Below are positions 44,330-53,417 of a stretch of DNA of 64,000 bases, piece by piece (the stretch's first letter is position 1; each line of letters starts with the position of its first letter). The position numbers were made by a program, and so were the translations under genes. The notes under the pieces are model-generated. The model searched no databases and was not told the origin of the DNA. It was given only the letters and a program-made list of their open reading frames with translations. The DNA is from Mycolicibacterium sp. CR10 (lineage in GTDB: Bacteria > Actinomycetota > Actinomycetes > Mycobacteriales > Mycobacteriaceae): the NCBI RefSeq assembly GCF_005222675.1, contig NZ_STGE01000003.1, forward strand, positions 1 through 64,000. Reading direction: 5' to 3'.

Positions 44330-46023
44330 ACCGCCGCTGGTTCGCTCTCGGAATCCTGACCATGGCCGTCCTGCTCATCGGCATCGACGGCACCGTGCTC
44401 GCGCTGGCGACCCCGTTCATCAGCGCCGACCTCGGTGCCACCGGCACCCAGATCCTCTGGATCGGCGACATCTACTCGTTCGTGCTCGCCGCGCTGCTGA
44501 TCAGCATGGGCAGCCTCGGCGACCGGATCGGCCACAAGAGACTGTTGCTCTGCGGCGCTACGGCATTCGCGATCATCTCGGCGGTGGCCGCGTATTCGTC
44601 GACCCCGCAGACTCTGATCCTGACGCGTGCGCTGCTCGGTGTGGCCGGCGCGACCTTGGCACCGGCAACCCTGGCGCTGATCCGCGGACTGTTTCCGGAC
44701 CAGCGGGAACGCAGCATCGCCGTCGGCATCTGGGCGTCGGCGTTCTCCGCGGGCGCCGCGCTGGGACCGGTGGTCGGCGGCGTGCTGCTCGAGCACTTCT
44801 GGTGGGGCTCGGTCTTCCTGATCAACATCCCGGTGATGCTGGTCCTGCTCGTCGGCGGCATCGTGCTGCTGCCCGAGCACCGCAACCCGCAGCCCGGCCC
44901 GTGGGATCTGCCGAGCGTCGCCCTGTCCATGCTCGGGATGCTCGGCGTGGTCTACGGAATCAAGGAAGGCTTCACCGGGCTGGTGCACGGCCTGCGCATC
45001 GACGCGGTCCTCGCTGCGGTCATCGGGGCGGCTGCGTTGACGATGTTCGTGCGGCGCCAGCTGCGGCTGCCGGTGCCGTTGATCGACGTCCGCTTGTTCC
45101 GCAACCCGGTGTTCTCGGGTGTGGTGTCCGCCAACCTGCTTTCGGTCCTCGGCCTGTCCGGGCTGGTGTTCTTCCTGTCCCAGTACTTTCAGCTCGTCCA
45201 TGGGTACGGGCCGCTGAAGGCGGGCCTGGCGGAGTTGCCTGCCGCGGTGACGGCCACTGTGTTCGGTGTGCTCGCCGGTGTCGCTGTGCGGTATGTCTCG
45301 CACCGCATGGTGCTCACCACGGGCCTGACGCTGGTCGGTGTCGCGATGGCTTCGCTGGCCGCGTCGCTGACCCTGTTCACCCCCGTCACGCCGTACCTGC
45401 CGCTGGGCGTCGCGCTGTTCGTCGTCGGTGTCGGACTCGGTCTGGCATTCACCGTCGCCAGCGACGTCATCCTGGCCAGCGTGCCGAAGGAGAGAGCCGG
45501 CTCGGCGGCAGCCATGTCGGAGACCGCCTACGAGCTCGGGATGGCCCTGGGCATCGCGACACTGGGCTCGATCGTCACCGCCGTCTATCGCACGGTCGTC
45601 GTCGGACCGGCCATTCCCGCCGATGTCGCCGCCGACGCGCGCGACTCCCTGCCGAACGCGATCCAGGCCGCCGACGCGCTACCCGCCGACCAGGCGACCG
45701 AGCTGATCAGCGCCGCCAAGACGGCGTTCACCCACGGCCTGGCCATCGCGTCCGGGGTCGGCGCGGCGCTGCTGCTCGCCTCGGCTGTCGCTGTCTGGTT
45801 GCTACTGCGGCCGCGGTCCAATGTCGCCGGCGGCCCGGCTCCTCAGTCCAATGTCGCCGGCGGCCCGGCTCCTCAGTCCAATGTCGCCGGCGGCCCGGCT
45901 CCGCGGTCACCAGGCTCGGTCGAGATCAGCGTGCTGCCGGATCCAGGTGTGCATCGCGATCCCCGCAGCGACCGCCGCGTTGATGCTGCGTGTGGAACCG
46001 AATTGGGCAATCGACACGGTTGA
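44326..46023 (+). CDS. DHA2-type MFS multidrug exporter
   Basis: 565 aa. About fourteen helices, starting LGILTMAVLLIGIDGTVLALA; GDRIGHKRLLLCG is the loop 2-3 motif and ALGPVVGGVLLEHFWWGSVFLINIP is motif C plus the following helix, typical of EmrB/QacA-type drug/proton antiporters. The C-terminus carries three copies of SNVAGGPAPQ (a 30-base tandem repeat, 45817-45906) and then 39 residues that are antisense to the methyltransferase gene, overlapping it by 117 bases. The natural end may have been lost. Confidence 0.9.
   Translation: MNRRWFALGILTMAVLLIGIDGTVLALATPFISADLGATGTQILWIGDIYSFVLAALLISMGSLGDRIGHKRLLLCGATAFAIISAVAAYSSTPQTLILTRALLGVAGATLAPATLALIRGLFPDQRERSIAVGIWASAFSAGAALGPVVGGVLLEHFWWGSVFLINIPVMLVLLVGGIVLLPEHRNPQPGPWDLPSVALSMLGMLGVVYGIKEGFTGLVHGLRIDAVLAAVIGAAALTMFVRRQLRLPVPLIDVRLFRNPVFSGVVSANLLSVLGLSGLVFFLSQYFQLVHGYGPLKAGLAELPAAVTATVFGVLAGVAVRYVSHRMVLTTGLTLVGVAMASLAASLTLFTPVTPYLPLGVALFVVGVGLGLAFTVASDVILASVPKERAGSAAAMSETAYELGMALGIATLGSIVTAVYRTVVVGPAIPADVAADARDSLPNAIQAADALPADQATELISAAKTAFTHGLAIASGVGAALLLASAVAVWLLLRPRSNVAGGPAPQSNVAGGPAPQSNVAGGPAPRSPGSVEISVLPDPGVHRDPRSDRRVDAACGTELGNRHG
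45817..45906. repeat. three tandem 30-bp repeats at the MFS C-terminus
   Basis: Three head-to-tail 30-base units, the first two identical and the third differing only in its last bases, encode SNVAGGPAPQ-type decapeptides in the tail of the MFS protein. Near-identity points to recent expansion. A matching CCGCGG hexamer flanks both sides, consistent with slippage. Confidence 0.9.
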
Positions 46024-46554
46024 GTCGGCGCCGGCGCTCGCCTCGGCGGTGATCCCCGGCCCCTCCTGACCGAAGATCAGCAGGCAGTCGCGCGGCAGTG
46101 CGGCGTCCTCGATGCGCGACGCCCCGGGGACGTTGTCGACGGCCACGACCGTCAACCCGGCCTGTCCGGCGAACTCCAGCAGGCCGGCGGTGGTGTCGTG
46201 GTGGCACAGCCGCTGATAGCGGTCGGTCACCATGGCTCCCCGCCGGTTCCACCGCCGGCGGCCGACGATGTGGACCGTGTCGACGGCGAAGGCGTTCGCG
46301 GTGCGCACGACCGCGCCGATGTTGGCATCGTTGCCGAAGTTCTCGATCGCCACGTGTAGCCGGTGCCTGCGCCCGTCGATATCGGCGATGATGGCTTCGC
46401 GGGTCCAATAGCGGTATGCGTCAACGACATTGCGGGTGTCGCCGGCACGCAACAACTCCGCGTCGTATCGGGCGTCCTCCGGCGGCGGACCCACCCACGG
46501 ACCGACGCCGGGTCCGTCGCCCCACTCGGTAGGACCGACGGCCCCGTCAGTCAT
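45907..46554 (-). CDS. SpoU/TrmH family RNA methyltransferase
   Basis: 215 aa. SPOUT signatures: VAIENFGNDANIGAVVRTANAFAVDTVHIVG (motif 1), LLIFGQEGPGI (motif 2), and STRSINAAVAAGIAMHTW (motif 3). It methylates ribose 2'-OH in RNA using S-adenosylmethionine; the target is unknown. It matches Rv0380c. The ATG at 46554 is chosen; the longer upstream frame is Arg/Cys-rich and overlaps the lipoprotein gene. It overlaps that gene by eight bases and the convergent MFS gene by 117. Confidence 0.88.
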   Translation of the reverse strand: MTDGAVGPTEWGDGPGVGPWVGPPPEDARYDAELLRAGDTRNVVDAYRYWTREAIIADIDGRRHRLHVAIENFGNDANIGAVVRTANAFAVDTVHIVGRRRWNRRGAMVTDRYQRLCHHDTTAGLLEFAGQAGLTVVAVDNVPGASRIEDAALPRDCLLIFGQEGPGITAEASAGADSTVSIAQFGSTRSINAAVAAGIAMHTWIRQHADLDRAW

Positions 46555-47446
46555 CCGTGGTCCACAGCGCCGCGTGTGTCCCCGCCACCGACACCGTCGG
46601 ATAGAGCAGCGCGGCATTGATCTCACCCTGGGTGCACAGCGACGCCCGGATCTGCACCGCATCCCGCGAGGCCTCGGGCAGCACGAGCACCGAAGCCCCA
46701 TAGATGCTGCACGCGTGACTCAGACCTCGACCGGGCAGCGTCGGGGCAGCCAGCACCATCATCGGACCGCCCCGCTGTGCCGAGTCGTCGCGGTATCGCG
46801 CTGCCAGACCGCCGATTTCGAGCCCCAGCAGCATGTAGCCGTTGCCCTCGAACGCCGTCGGATCACCGAGGGCGCTGGGGTCGAGTTGGGCGCCGTCCGC
46901 CCGAAAGGCATCCACACTCGTTGTCGTCAGGGTCAATCCGCTGTCGGTGTCACTGGTGGCCGCGACCCCGACCGGGAATGCCGCGGGGTAGGCGACGGTG
47001 GTACCGGCGATGCGATCACGCGGCGAATAGACGTACACCCCGCGAACCTGGGACTGGTCACGCAGCGGACCCATGCACACCGTGCCCGTCAGCCGGTCCG
47101 GCGTCGGTGCCGACAACGGTTGGATGTCAAGGCTTGTCACGTCCCCACAACCGCCGATGCCGGGCGCCTCGACCGGATGAGCCAGCGCACCGTAGAGGCC
47201 GAACCGGATGTCTTCGGGTTTGGCGTGCCCGCCTGAACCTGACGGTGCGGCGTCGACGTCGACCAGGACGTAGTCGGCGTCGAAGCGAAGGTTGGCCACC
47301 GACATGTTCCAGCCGAGTATCGCCAGCGATTCACCGAAAGATGCTGTGGCGGAAGAGAACACGTCTGCCCTGTCGCCGGATCCCGAGTCACCCGAGCAGG
47401 CGGTGGCGGCGAGCACGATCGCCACCAGCATCGCGATTAGCCGCAC
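46547..47446 (-). CDS. probable lipoprotein (Rv0381c-like)
   Basis: 299 aa. The N-terminus MRLIAMLVAIVLAATACSGDSGS is a short hydrophobic signal ending at a lipobox-like ATAC. The mature part is beta-rich with GGCGDVTSLDI, GTVCMGP, SHACSIYG and SLCTQGE, so there are several cysteines that may form disulfides. The function is unknown; it matches Rv0381c by position and size. Confidence 0.75.
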   Translation of the reverse strand: MRLIAMLVAIVLAATACSGDSGSGDRADVFSSATASFGESLAILGWNMSVANLRFDADYVLVDVDAAPSGSGGHAKPEDIRFGLYGALAHPVEAPGIGGCGDVTSLDIQPLSAPTPDRLTGTVCMGPLRDQSQVRGVYVYSPRDRIAGTTVAYPAAFPVGVAATSDTDSGLTLTTTSVDAFRADGAQLDPSALGDPTAFEGNGYMLLGLEIGGLAARYRDDSAQRGGPMMVLAAPTLPGRGLSHACSIYGASVLVLPEASRDAVQIRASLCTQGEINAALLYPTVSVAGTHAALWTTDD

Positions 47447-47452
47447 TGGGCC

Positions 47453-48229
47453 TCAGGTACGGTCACGGCCCTTGCCCACAACTCTTGTCAAGGCGCGCAC
47501 CATATTTCGGGGCACCATGCGCCCACCGGTGGTCAGCGCCTTGTACTGCAGGCCGGGGATGATCACCACCTTGCCCTTCGCGACACTGGCCATCGTCTCC
47601 CGAATCACATCGTCAACCTCGAGCCACAGGAACGATGCGGTGCCCGCCATGTCGATCCCGGCCCGCGCATGGAACTCGGTGTGCACGAACCCTGGGCACA
47701 GTGCGTGCACGCCGACGCCCGTCCCACCCAGCCCGTTGGCGAGTCCCTCGGAGAACGACACCACCCACGCCTTGGAGGCCGAGTAGGTGGACCCGCGCCC
47801 CGGAAGCAGGCCGGCGACGCTGGCCACATTGAGCACGGTGCCCGCGCCTGCGGCCAGCATGGGTGGCAGCGCGGCGTGGGTGAGCTGCATGACGGCGGTG
47901 ACGTTGACGTCGAGCTGGCCCTGCAGCTGCTCGAACGGCGTCGTCCAGAACTCGCCCGCCGTACCGAATCCCGCGTTGTTCACCAGGACCCGCACACCTG
48001 CCTGCAGTCGCTCGGCGACCCTGGCCCGGTCAGCGGCGACGGCCAGGTCGGCGGCAATGACCTCGACCTGCGCGCCGGCTTCGTCACGCAACTCCGCGGC
48101 CAGCCGTTCCAGGCGTTCGACGTCGCGCGCGACCAGCACCAGGTCGTAGCCGTCCACGGCGTAGCGTCGCGCGAATCCCTCACCCAACCCGGACGTCGGC
48201 CCGGTGATCAGAGCGACGGGGCGTGGCAT
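47453..48229 (-). CDS. SDR family oxidoreductase
   Basis: 258 aa. VALITGPTSGLGEGFARRYA is the cofactor motif, LVNNAGFGTAGEF follows, and the catalytic triad is Ser of NVASVAGLL with YSASKAW. The C-terminal part VIIPGLQYKALTTGGRMVPR is of the DltE/YbbO type acting on acyl or sterol substrates. In M. tuberculosis pyrE (Rv0382c) lies at this place between the Rv0381c- and Rv0383c-type genes; here it is an SDR. Confidence 0.87.
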   Translation of the reverse strand: MPRPVALITGPTSGLGEGFARRYAVDGYDLVLVARDVERLERLAAELRDEAGAQVEVIAADLAVAADRARVAERLQAGVRVLVNNAGFGTAGEFWTTPFEQLQGQLDVNVTAVMQLTHAALPPMLAAGAGTVLNVASVAGLLPGRGSTYSASKAWVVSFSEGLANGLGGTGVGVHALCPGFVHTEFHARAGIDMAGTASFLWLEVDDVIRETMASVAKGKVVIIPGLQYKALTTGGRMVPRNMVRALTRVVGKGRDRT

Positions 48230-48243
48230 GCCCCAGAGGATAC

Positions 48244-49110
48244 TTACCGCGGATAGTTCGCCGACTGCCGACCGTTGCGCTGGGTCGGATGGGCCGGCGG
48301 CTGTGCCCGGCGCAGCGGGTCGGGGCGTCCCGCCTCGGGCCTACCGGCCTCGGGGCGAGCGGCGTAACGGCCCACGTCGGCGCGGCCGGGCGGTTGGTCG
48401 GACATTCCCGCCGGCAGCTCCGAACGCCCCGCGGGTGCAGGGGTGAGCGGACGGCTGGGCGAACCGCTGCGGCGCGCGACGGGCTGGCCGGCGGCGGCGG
48501 TGGGCAGCGGCGGCAGCACCCGCAGCAGGTCGTTGAACTGGCGCACGGTGCGCAGGCCCTCGTCCCACTGGGCGCGGGTGCTGGTCACCGGCATGCTGAC
48601 CAGCGTCCAGTTCTGCTCGTTCCACATGATCTCGGCGCAATCGGGCGCGGTGTGCGCGAACGTCACCATCCTGCGGTCGCAGGCGCGGCGGGCCGCATCC
48701 AGGTTGGTGGAGTACACCATCCGGGGGCCGATCGCTCCGAGCAGCCAGATGTCGCTCTCCCGGGGCTCCTTGATGCCTTTGAGCCGCAGGTCGACGACGA
48801 CGTTGGTGCCCACCTTGCGGTGCAGCGCGATCACCGTCGCGACGTCGTCGAGGTCGAAGATGAAGACCGCCTCGCCGCGGATCTGGCCGAGGACCACATT
48901 TCGTGCGGTGACGTCGCCCACCGTGGACATCACCCCGCGCTTCCAGCGCTTGAGGATGTCGGCGGACTCGTGCTCGTAGTCGAATCCGTGGGACTTGGCC
49001 CACGACTTGCGGCGCCGGCCGAGACCGCGGCGTCTGTCGAGGTCGACCCACAACAGGACCGCCGCACCCACGAAGCAGAGTGCGGACAGCGTAAACCAGA
49101 GCGGAACCAT
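48244..49110 (-). CDS. conserved membrane-anchored protein (Rv0383c-like)
   Basis: 288 aa. One N-terminal helix (WFTLSALCFVGAAVLLWVDL) anchors a cytoplasmic domain with SADILKRWKRGVMSTVGDVTARN, EAVFIFDLDDVATVIALHRKVG and ESDIWLLGAIGPRM. The last 90 residues are Arg/Pro/Gly-rich and probably disordered. The family is mycobacterial and unassigned; position and length match Rv0383c. It ends 14 bases before the SDR start. Confidence 0.78.
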   Translation of the reverse strand: MVPLWFTLSALCFVGAAVLLWVDLDRRRGLGRRRKSWAKSHGFDYEHESADILKRWKRGVMSTVGDVTARNVVLGQIRGEAVFIFDLDDVATVIALHRKVGTNVVVDLRLKGIKEPRESDIWLLGAIGPRMVYSTNLDAARRACDRRMVTFAHTAPDCAEIMWNEQNWTLVSMPVTSTRAQWDEGLRTVRQFNDLLRVLPPLPTAAAGQPVARRSGSPSRPLTPAPAGRSELPAGMSDQPPGRADVGRYAARPEAGRPEAGRPDPLRRAQPPAHPTQRNGRQSANYPR

Positions 49111-49254
49111 TGGCTCAAGAGTATCCGCTCAGGCCGATTAATCCCGAACTCGAACAGATCACAACCCCGTCTCAGCCCAGCTCACCGAGCACCGAATAAG
49201 CGGTCAGGCCGGAAATTGGTGCGGAATCTCACCCTGGACGCACACTCGACACAC

Positions 49255-50586
49255 CTAGACGGGATATGTCGCGGCAGCCAGCTCCAGAATCTCCGACCGG
49301 TCCGCAGCCAGGATGACGCCGGCGGCGACCGCCCGATCCAACGCTTCATTGAAGCGCTCGAGGTATTCCACCGAGCCCCCCGGGTAAAGCGAGTGAACGG
49401 TCGCGGCGTCGAACACCTCACCCGAACCGAACAGGAATGACATCGGGCTTTCATCCGGGGCCAGACCCGAGGTTTTCGCCACCGGGACGTCGACCCACGG
49501 AGTGCGAACCCCGCCTCGTGCGAGCCCGTGGCCGTCAGCCAGCAGAGCCGGTGGGTCGTCATCGGTCAAGGCCAGGGGTTCGGCAGTCGGCGCGGGTACT
49601 CCGGTACGAACCCAGGTGTTCAGGTTCGCGATCGCCGCCTGCAGCACGTAGTGGTGCTGTGGGGCGAAGTTGATTGCGTACGACAGCTTGGTGCCCATCA
49701 ACTCGGTCGTCGGCGCATATGCCGCGGCGAGCTGCTCGAGTGGCGCGTGACCGTTGTCGATGCCGCCGACTCGAATCGTGTAGTTGTCGGCGTGTGCGGA
49801 GCCGGGGATTTCCCACGCCCGCAGGAGCGGGGTGTCGGGGCGCCTGGCACGGTGGTAGCCGAGCAGGTGGCCGTCGAGCAGGTCGGTCTCGGTGATCACC
49901 GTGAGGACCGGGACGCGCAGGTCGTCGCGAAACGGCGACGGCTCCGACACCTCCAGCGCACTGCCGCCGTCCAGCGATGCCGCTGTGCCGAACCGGGAGT
50001 GCACCAGGAATCCGTCATAGACCGCAGCGTCGCGATCGACCTCGTTGATGTAAGTGGTGAGGAACATCGCCGACTGCGATTCACCGACGGCGACCGTGGC
50101 GACCGGCTCGAGTCCCGGGATCGCGCCGTCCCTGACCAGCCGACCGACCTGGGTGTAGATGTCATAGGAGTACGCGTCCCCGGGGTGACTGAGGTGCGAA
50201 TAGCGTTGCGGATCCTGGCTTTTCAGCGACAGATCGAGGCCCATGAGGTTGTCGCCGCCTTCCACGCCGACGCGTTGGGCCGACACGGCGACGTAGCCGA
50301 AACCCGAACGGGCGATCTCGCGGTGGGCCATCATCCACACCGCCGGGGCATCGATGCCGCCGCTGACGTTGAGCCATTCGACGAGCACGGTTCCGTTGAA
50401 CGCCGCAGTGCCGGGCTGGTCGAGGGGTGTCAGCGCGACGATGCGCGTGACGTAGTCCGCCTCCACATGTGACGGGAAGGCCTTCGCGACGCCCGAGACG
50501 AAGAACTCCTCGGCGCGATAACCCAGTGTGGCCAGGTCGTAGGCGCCGAGGAGCAGATTGGGCTTACCGGGGACGGGCGTGATCAC
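49255..50586 (-). CDS. Abhydrolase_10 domain protein
   Basis: 443 aa. The nucleophile elbow is AVGESQSAMFL with Ser in a G-x-S-x-S context, and HADNY near residue 270 may supply the His. The N-terminal VLVEWLNVSGGIDAPAVWM and YVAVSAQRVGVEGG segments are typical of this alpha/beta-hydrolase subgroup. No signal peptide. The GTG start at 50586 is the only reasonable start. The substrate is unknown. It stands alone: 144 empty bases follow and a large palindrome precedes it. Confidence 0.8.
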   Translation of the reverse strand: MITPVPGKPNLLLGAYDLATLGYRAEEFFVSGVAKAFPSHVEADYVTRIVALTPLDQPGTAAFNGTVLVEWLNVSGGIDAPAVWMMAHREIARSGFGYVAVSAQRVGVEGGDNLMGLDLSLKSQDPQRYSHLSHPGDAYSYDIYTQVGRLVRDGAIPGLEPVATVAVGESQSAMFLTTYINEVDRDAAVYDGFLVHSRFGTAASLDGGSALEVSEPSPFRDDLRVPVLTVITETDLLDGHLLGYHRARRPDTPLLRAWEIPGSAHADNYTIRVGGIDNGHAPLEQLAAAYAPTTELMGTKLSYAINFAPQHHYVLQAAIANLNTWVRTGVPAPTAEPLALTDDDPPALLADGHGLARGGVRTPWVDVPVAKTSGLAPDESPMSFLFGSGEVFDAATVHSLYPGGSVEYLERFNEALDRAVAAGVILAADRSEILELAAATYPV

Positions 50587-50625
50587 GCGGCGAGCCTAGT
50601 TCCGGTTCGCCGCCTCCCATGACGC

Positions 50626-50679
50626 GAGACTGCAGTCAGATCGCATTCTGTCGGATTTTCGCGATCTGACCGCAGTCTC
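50626..50679. repeat. long imperfect palindrome in the clpB 3' region
   Basis: Arms 50626-50644 and 50661-50679 (19 bases, one mismatch; one more flanking C-G pair extends it) enclose a 16-base loop. The left arm begins GAGACTGCAGTCAGATCGC. It lies between the clpB stop and the next gene and can fold as a strong hairpin from either strand. I recall similar AGACTGC...GCAGTCT palindromes as dispersed elements in fast-growing mycobacteria. It probably also ends clpB transcription. Confidence 0.7.
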
Positions 50680-50697
50680 GGCGTAACGGCTTGCGCG

Positions 50698-53244
50698 TCA
50701 GCCCAGGACGAGCCCGTCGCCATCGGGGGTGACGTTGACGGGAACGACGTCGCCGTCGTGCACCTCGCCGGCCAGCAGCAGCTTGGCCAGCTGGTCGCCG
50801 ATCGCCTGCTGGATCAACCTGCGCAGCGGCCGGGCGCCGTAGAGCGGGTCGAACCCGCGCTCGGCCAGCCACTGCTTCGCCGGCAGCGACACCTCAAGGG
50901 TCAGCCTGCGCTGCGCCAACCGCTTCTGCAGCTGAGACAGCTGGATGTCGACGATCGACACCAGCTCGTCGGGCTGCAGGGCGTCGAAGACGATCACGTC
51001 GTCGAGCCGGTTGATGAACTCGGGCTTGAACGCCGCGCGCACCGCCGCCATCACCTGTTCCTCGGTGCCACCGGCGCCGAGATTGCTGGTCAGGATCAGG
51101 ATGGTGTTGCGGAAATCGACCGTGCGGCCCTGGCCGTCGGTCAACCTGCCCTCGTCGAGCACGGCCAGCAGCACGTCGAACACGTCGGGGTGCGCCTTCT
51201 CCACCTCGTCGAACAGCACCACCGAGTAGGGCCGTCGGCGGACCGCCTCGGTCAGCTGACCACCCTGGTCGTAGCCGATGTAGCCGGGAGGCGCCCCGAC
51301 CAGACGCGCGACGGAATGCTTCTCGCCGTACTCGCTCATGTCGATGCGGATCATCGCCCGCTCGTCGTCGAACAGGAACTCCGCCAGCGCCTTGGCCAGC
51401 TCGGTCTTACCGACGCCGGTCGGGCCCAGGAACATGAACGAGCCGGTAGGCCGGTTGGGATCCGCGACACCCGCGCGGGTGCGGCGAACCGCATCCGAGA
51501 CAGCCTGCACGGCCTTCGTCTGCCCGACCACACGCTTGCCGAGCTCGGTCTCCATCCGGAGAAGCTTGGCGGTTTCACCCTCGAGCATCCGCCCTGCGGG
51601 TATGCCGGTCCACGCAGACACCACGTCGGCGATGTCGTCGGGACCCACGTCCTCCTTGAGCATGACGTTCTCGCGGGCCTCGGCGACCGGCAGCGCGGCA
51701 TCGAGCTTCTTCTCCAACTCCGGGATGCGCCCGTAGCGGAGTTCGGCAGCCTTGGCCAGGTCGCCGTCGCGTTCGGCACGGTCGGCCTCACCGCGCAGCG
51801 TGTCGAGCTGCTCCTTGAGGTCGCGGACGATGTCGATGGCACCCTTCTCGTTCTGCCATCTGGTGGTGAGCTCGGCGAGCTGTTCCTTGTAATCGGCCAA
51901 CTCGGCACGCAGCTTATCCAGCCGGTCCTTGGACGCGTCGTCCTCCTCCTTGGCCAGCGCCATCTCCTCGATCTCGAGACGACGGACCAGCCTCTCGACC
52001 TCGTCGATCTCCACGGGCCGGGAGTCGATCTCCATCCGCAGCCGCGACGCGGCCTCGTCGACCAGGTCGATGGCCTTGTCGGGCAGGAAACGGGACGTGA
52101 TGTAGCGGTCGGACAGCGTCGCCGCGGCGACGAGCGCCGAGTCGGTGATGCGCACGCCGTGATGCACCTCGTAGCGGTCCTTGAGCCCGCGCAGGATGCC
52201 GACGGTGTCGTCGACCGACGGTTCGCCGACCAGCACCTGCTGGAAGCGGCGTTCCAGGGCGGCGTCCTTCTCGATGTACTTGCGGTACTCGTCGAGGGTG
52301 GTCGCACCGACCAGTCGCAGTTCACCGCGTGCCAGCATCGGCTTGATCATGTTGCCGGCATCCATCGCGGATTCCCCGGTCGCGCCGGCGCCGACGATGG
52401 TGTGCAGCTCGTCGATGAACGTGATGATCTGACCGGCCGAGTTCTTGATGTCGTCGAGCACGGCCTTGAGCCGCTCCTCGAACTCGCCGCGGTACTTCGC
52501 ACCCGCCACCATCGAACCGAGGTCCAGCGAGACCACGGTTTTGTCGCGCAGGCTCTCCGGCACGTCACCCTCGATGATGCGCTGGGCCAGGCCCTCGACG
52601 ATCGCGGTCTTGCCGACGCCGGGTTCACCGATGAGCACCGGGTTGTTCTTGGTGCGTCGGCTCAGGACCTGCACAACGCGACGAATCTCGTTGTCGCGCC
52701 CGATGACCGGGTCCAGCTTGCCCTCACGGGCTGCGGCCGTCAGATCGGTGGAGTACTTCTCCAGCGCCTGATATGTGCCCTCAGGGTCCGGGCTGGTGAC
52801 GCGGGCGCTGCCGCGCACCTTGGTGAACGCCTCGCGCAGCGCCTGCGGCGACGCGCCGTGGCCGGTGAGGAGTTTGGCGGTGTCGCCGTCACCCGTGGCA
52901 AGCCCGACCAACAGGTGCTCGGTGGAGACGTATTCGTCGTCCATCTCGGTCGCGAGCTGCTGCGCCGCGGTGATCGCGGCGAGGGAGTCGCGGGACAGTT
53001 GCGGTGTCGACGAGGATCCGCTGGCGCTCGGCAGCCGGTCGATCAACCGCTGGGTCTCGGCACGGACCGTCGCAGGGTCGACTCCGACGGCCTCCAGAAG
53101 AGGTGCGGCGATCCCGTCGTTCTGCGTCAGCAGCGCCATCAGCAGGTGCGCGGGCGCAACCTGCGGGTTGCCCGCCGCCGTCGCGGCCTGCAGTGCAGAA
53201 GTCAGCGCCGCCTGGGTCTTGGTCGTCGGATTGAACGAATCCAC
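50698..53244 (-). CDS. clpB: ClpB disaggregase
   Basis: 848 aa, the same length as M. tuberculosis ClpB. N-terminal Clp domain ([22 protein letters not shown]), first AAA module with GEPGVGKT and IDELH, the middle coiled coil around residues 410-525, second AAA module with GPTGVGKT and [13 protein letters not shown], and the sensor region FIDRLD-like [10 protein letters not shown]. It pulls apart aggregates together with DnaK, DnaJ and GrpE, also in this window. The start is GTG 53244, giving [11 protein letters not shown], preceded by an HspR-type HAIR repeat. Confidence 0.97.
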   Translation of the reverse strand: MDSFNPTTKTQAALTSALQAATAAGNPQVAPAHLLMALLTQNDGIAAPLLEAVGVDPATVRAETQRLIDRLPSASGSSSTPQLSRDSLAAITAAQQLATEMDDEYVSTEHLLVGLATGDGDTAKLLTGHGASPQALREAFTKVRGSARVTSPDPEGTYQALEKYSTDLTAAAREGKLDPVIGRDNEIRRVVQVLSRRTKNNPVLIGEPGVGKTAIVEGLAQRIIEGDVPESLRDKTVVSLDLGSMVAGAKYRGEFEERLKAVLDDIKNSAGQIITFIDELHTIVGAGATGESAMDAGNMIKPMLARGELRLVGATTLDEYRKYIEKDAALERRFQQVLVGEPSVDDTVGILRGLKDRYEVHHGVRITDSALVAAATLSDRYITSRFLPDKAIDLVDEAASRLRMEIDSRPVEIDEVERLVRRLEIEEMALAKEEDDASKDRLDKLRAELADYKEQLAELTTRWQNEKGAIDIVRDLKEQLDTLRGEADRAERDGDLAKAAELRYGRIPELEKKLDAALPVAEARENVMLKEDVGPDDIADVVSAWTGIPAGRMLEGETAKLLRMETELGKRVVGQTKAVQAVSDAVRRTRAGVADPNRPTGSFMFLGPTGVGKTELAKALAEFLFDDERAMIRIDMSEYGEKHSVARLVGAPPGYIGYDQGGQLTEAVRRRPYSVVLFDEVEKAHPDVFDVLLAVLDEGRLTDGQGRTVDFRNTILILTSNLGAGGTEEQVMAAVRAAFKPEFINRLDDVIVFDALQPDELVSIVDIQLSQLQKRLAQRRLTLEVSLPAKQWLAERGFDPLYGARPLRRLIQQAIGDQLAKLLLAGEVHDGDVVPVNVTPDGDGLVLG

Positions 53245-53320
53245 GACGCCTCTCTTTCCATGTACAGGGGCCCGCAAAAAGGCCCTTCAAATGCTTGTCG
53301 CCTTGTTCAACGCAGTCAAG

Positions 53321-53341
53321 GTTGAGTCTGTTCCACTCAAC
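53321..53341. promoter_or_regulatory. HAIR operator for HspR upstream of clpB
   Basis: GTTGAGT-N7-ACTCAAC is a perfect match in symmetry and spacing to the HspR-associated inverted repeat (consensus CTTGAGT-N7-ACTCAAG), 77 bases before the clpB start. HspR itself is encoded at 60690-61055. Confidence 0.85.
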
Positions 53342-53417
53342 TCTGACATTTTTCGGCGCCCAGCGCTAGGGACTTAGGCCCCCGAGAAGTGCGACACCGG
53401 CCGAGCCGGTGCCGTCG

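Noticed and set aside
45817..45906. CRISPR-like array
   Set aside because: The 30-base units are head to tail with no spacers and lie inside a coding frame.
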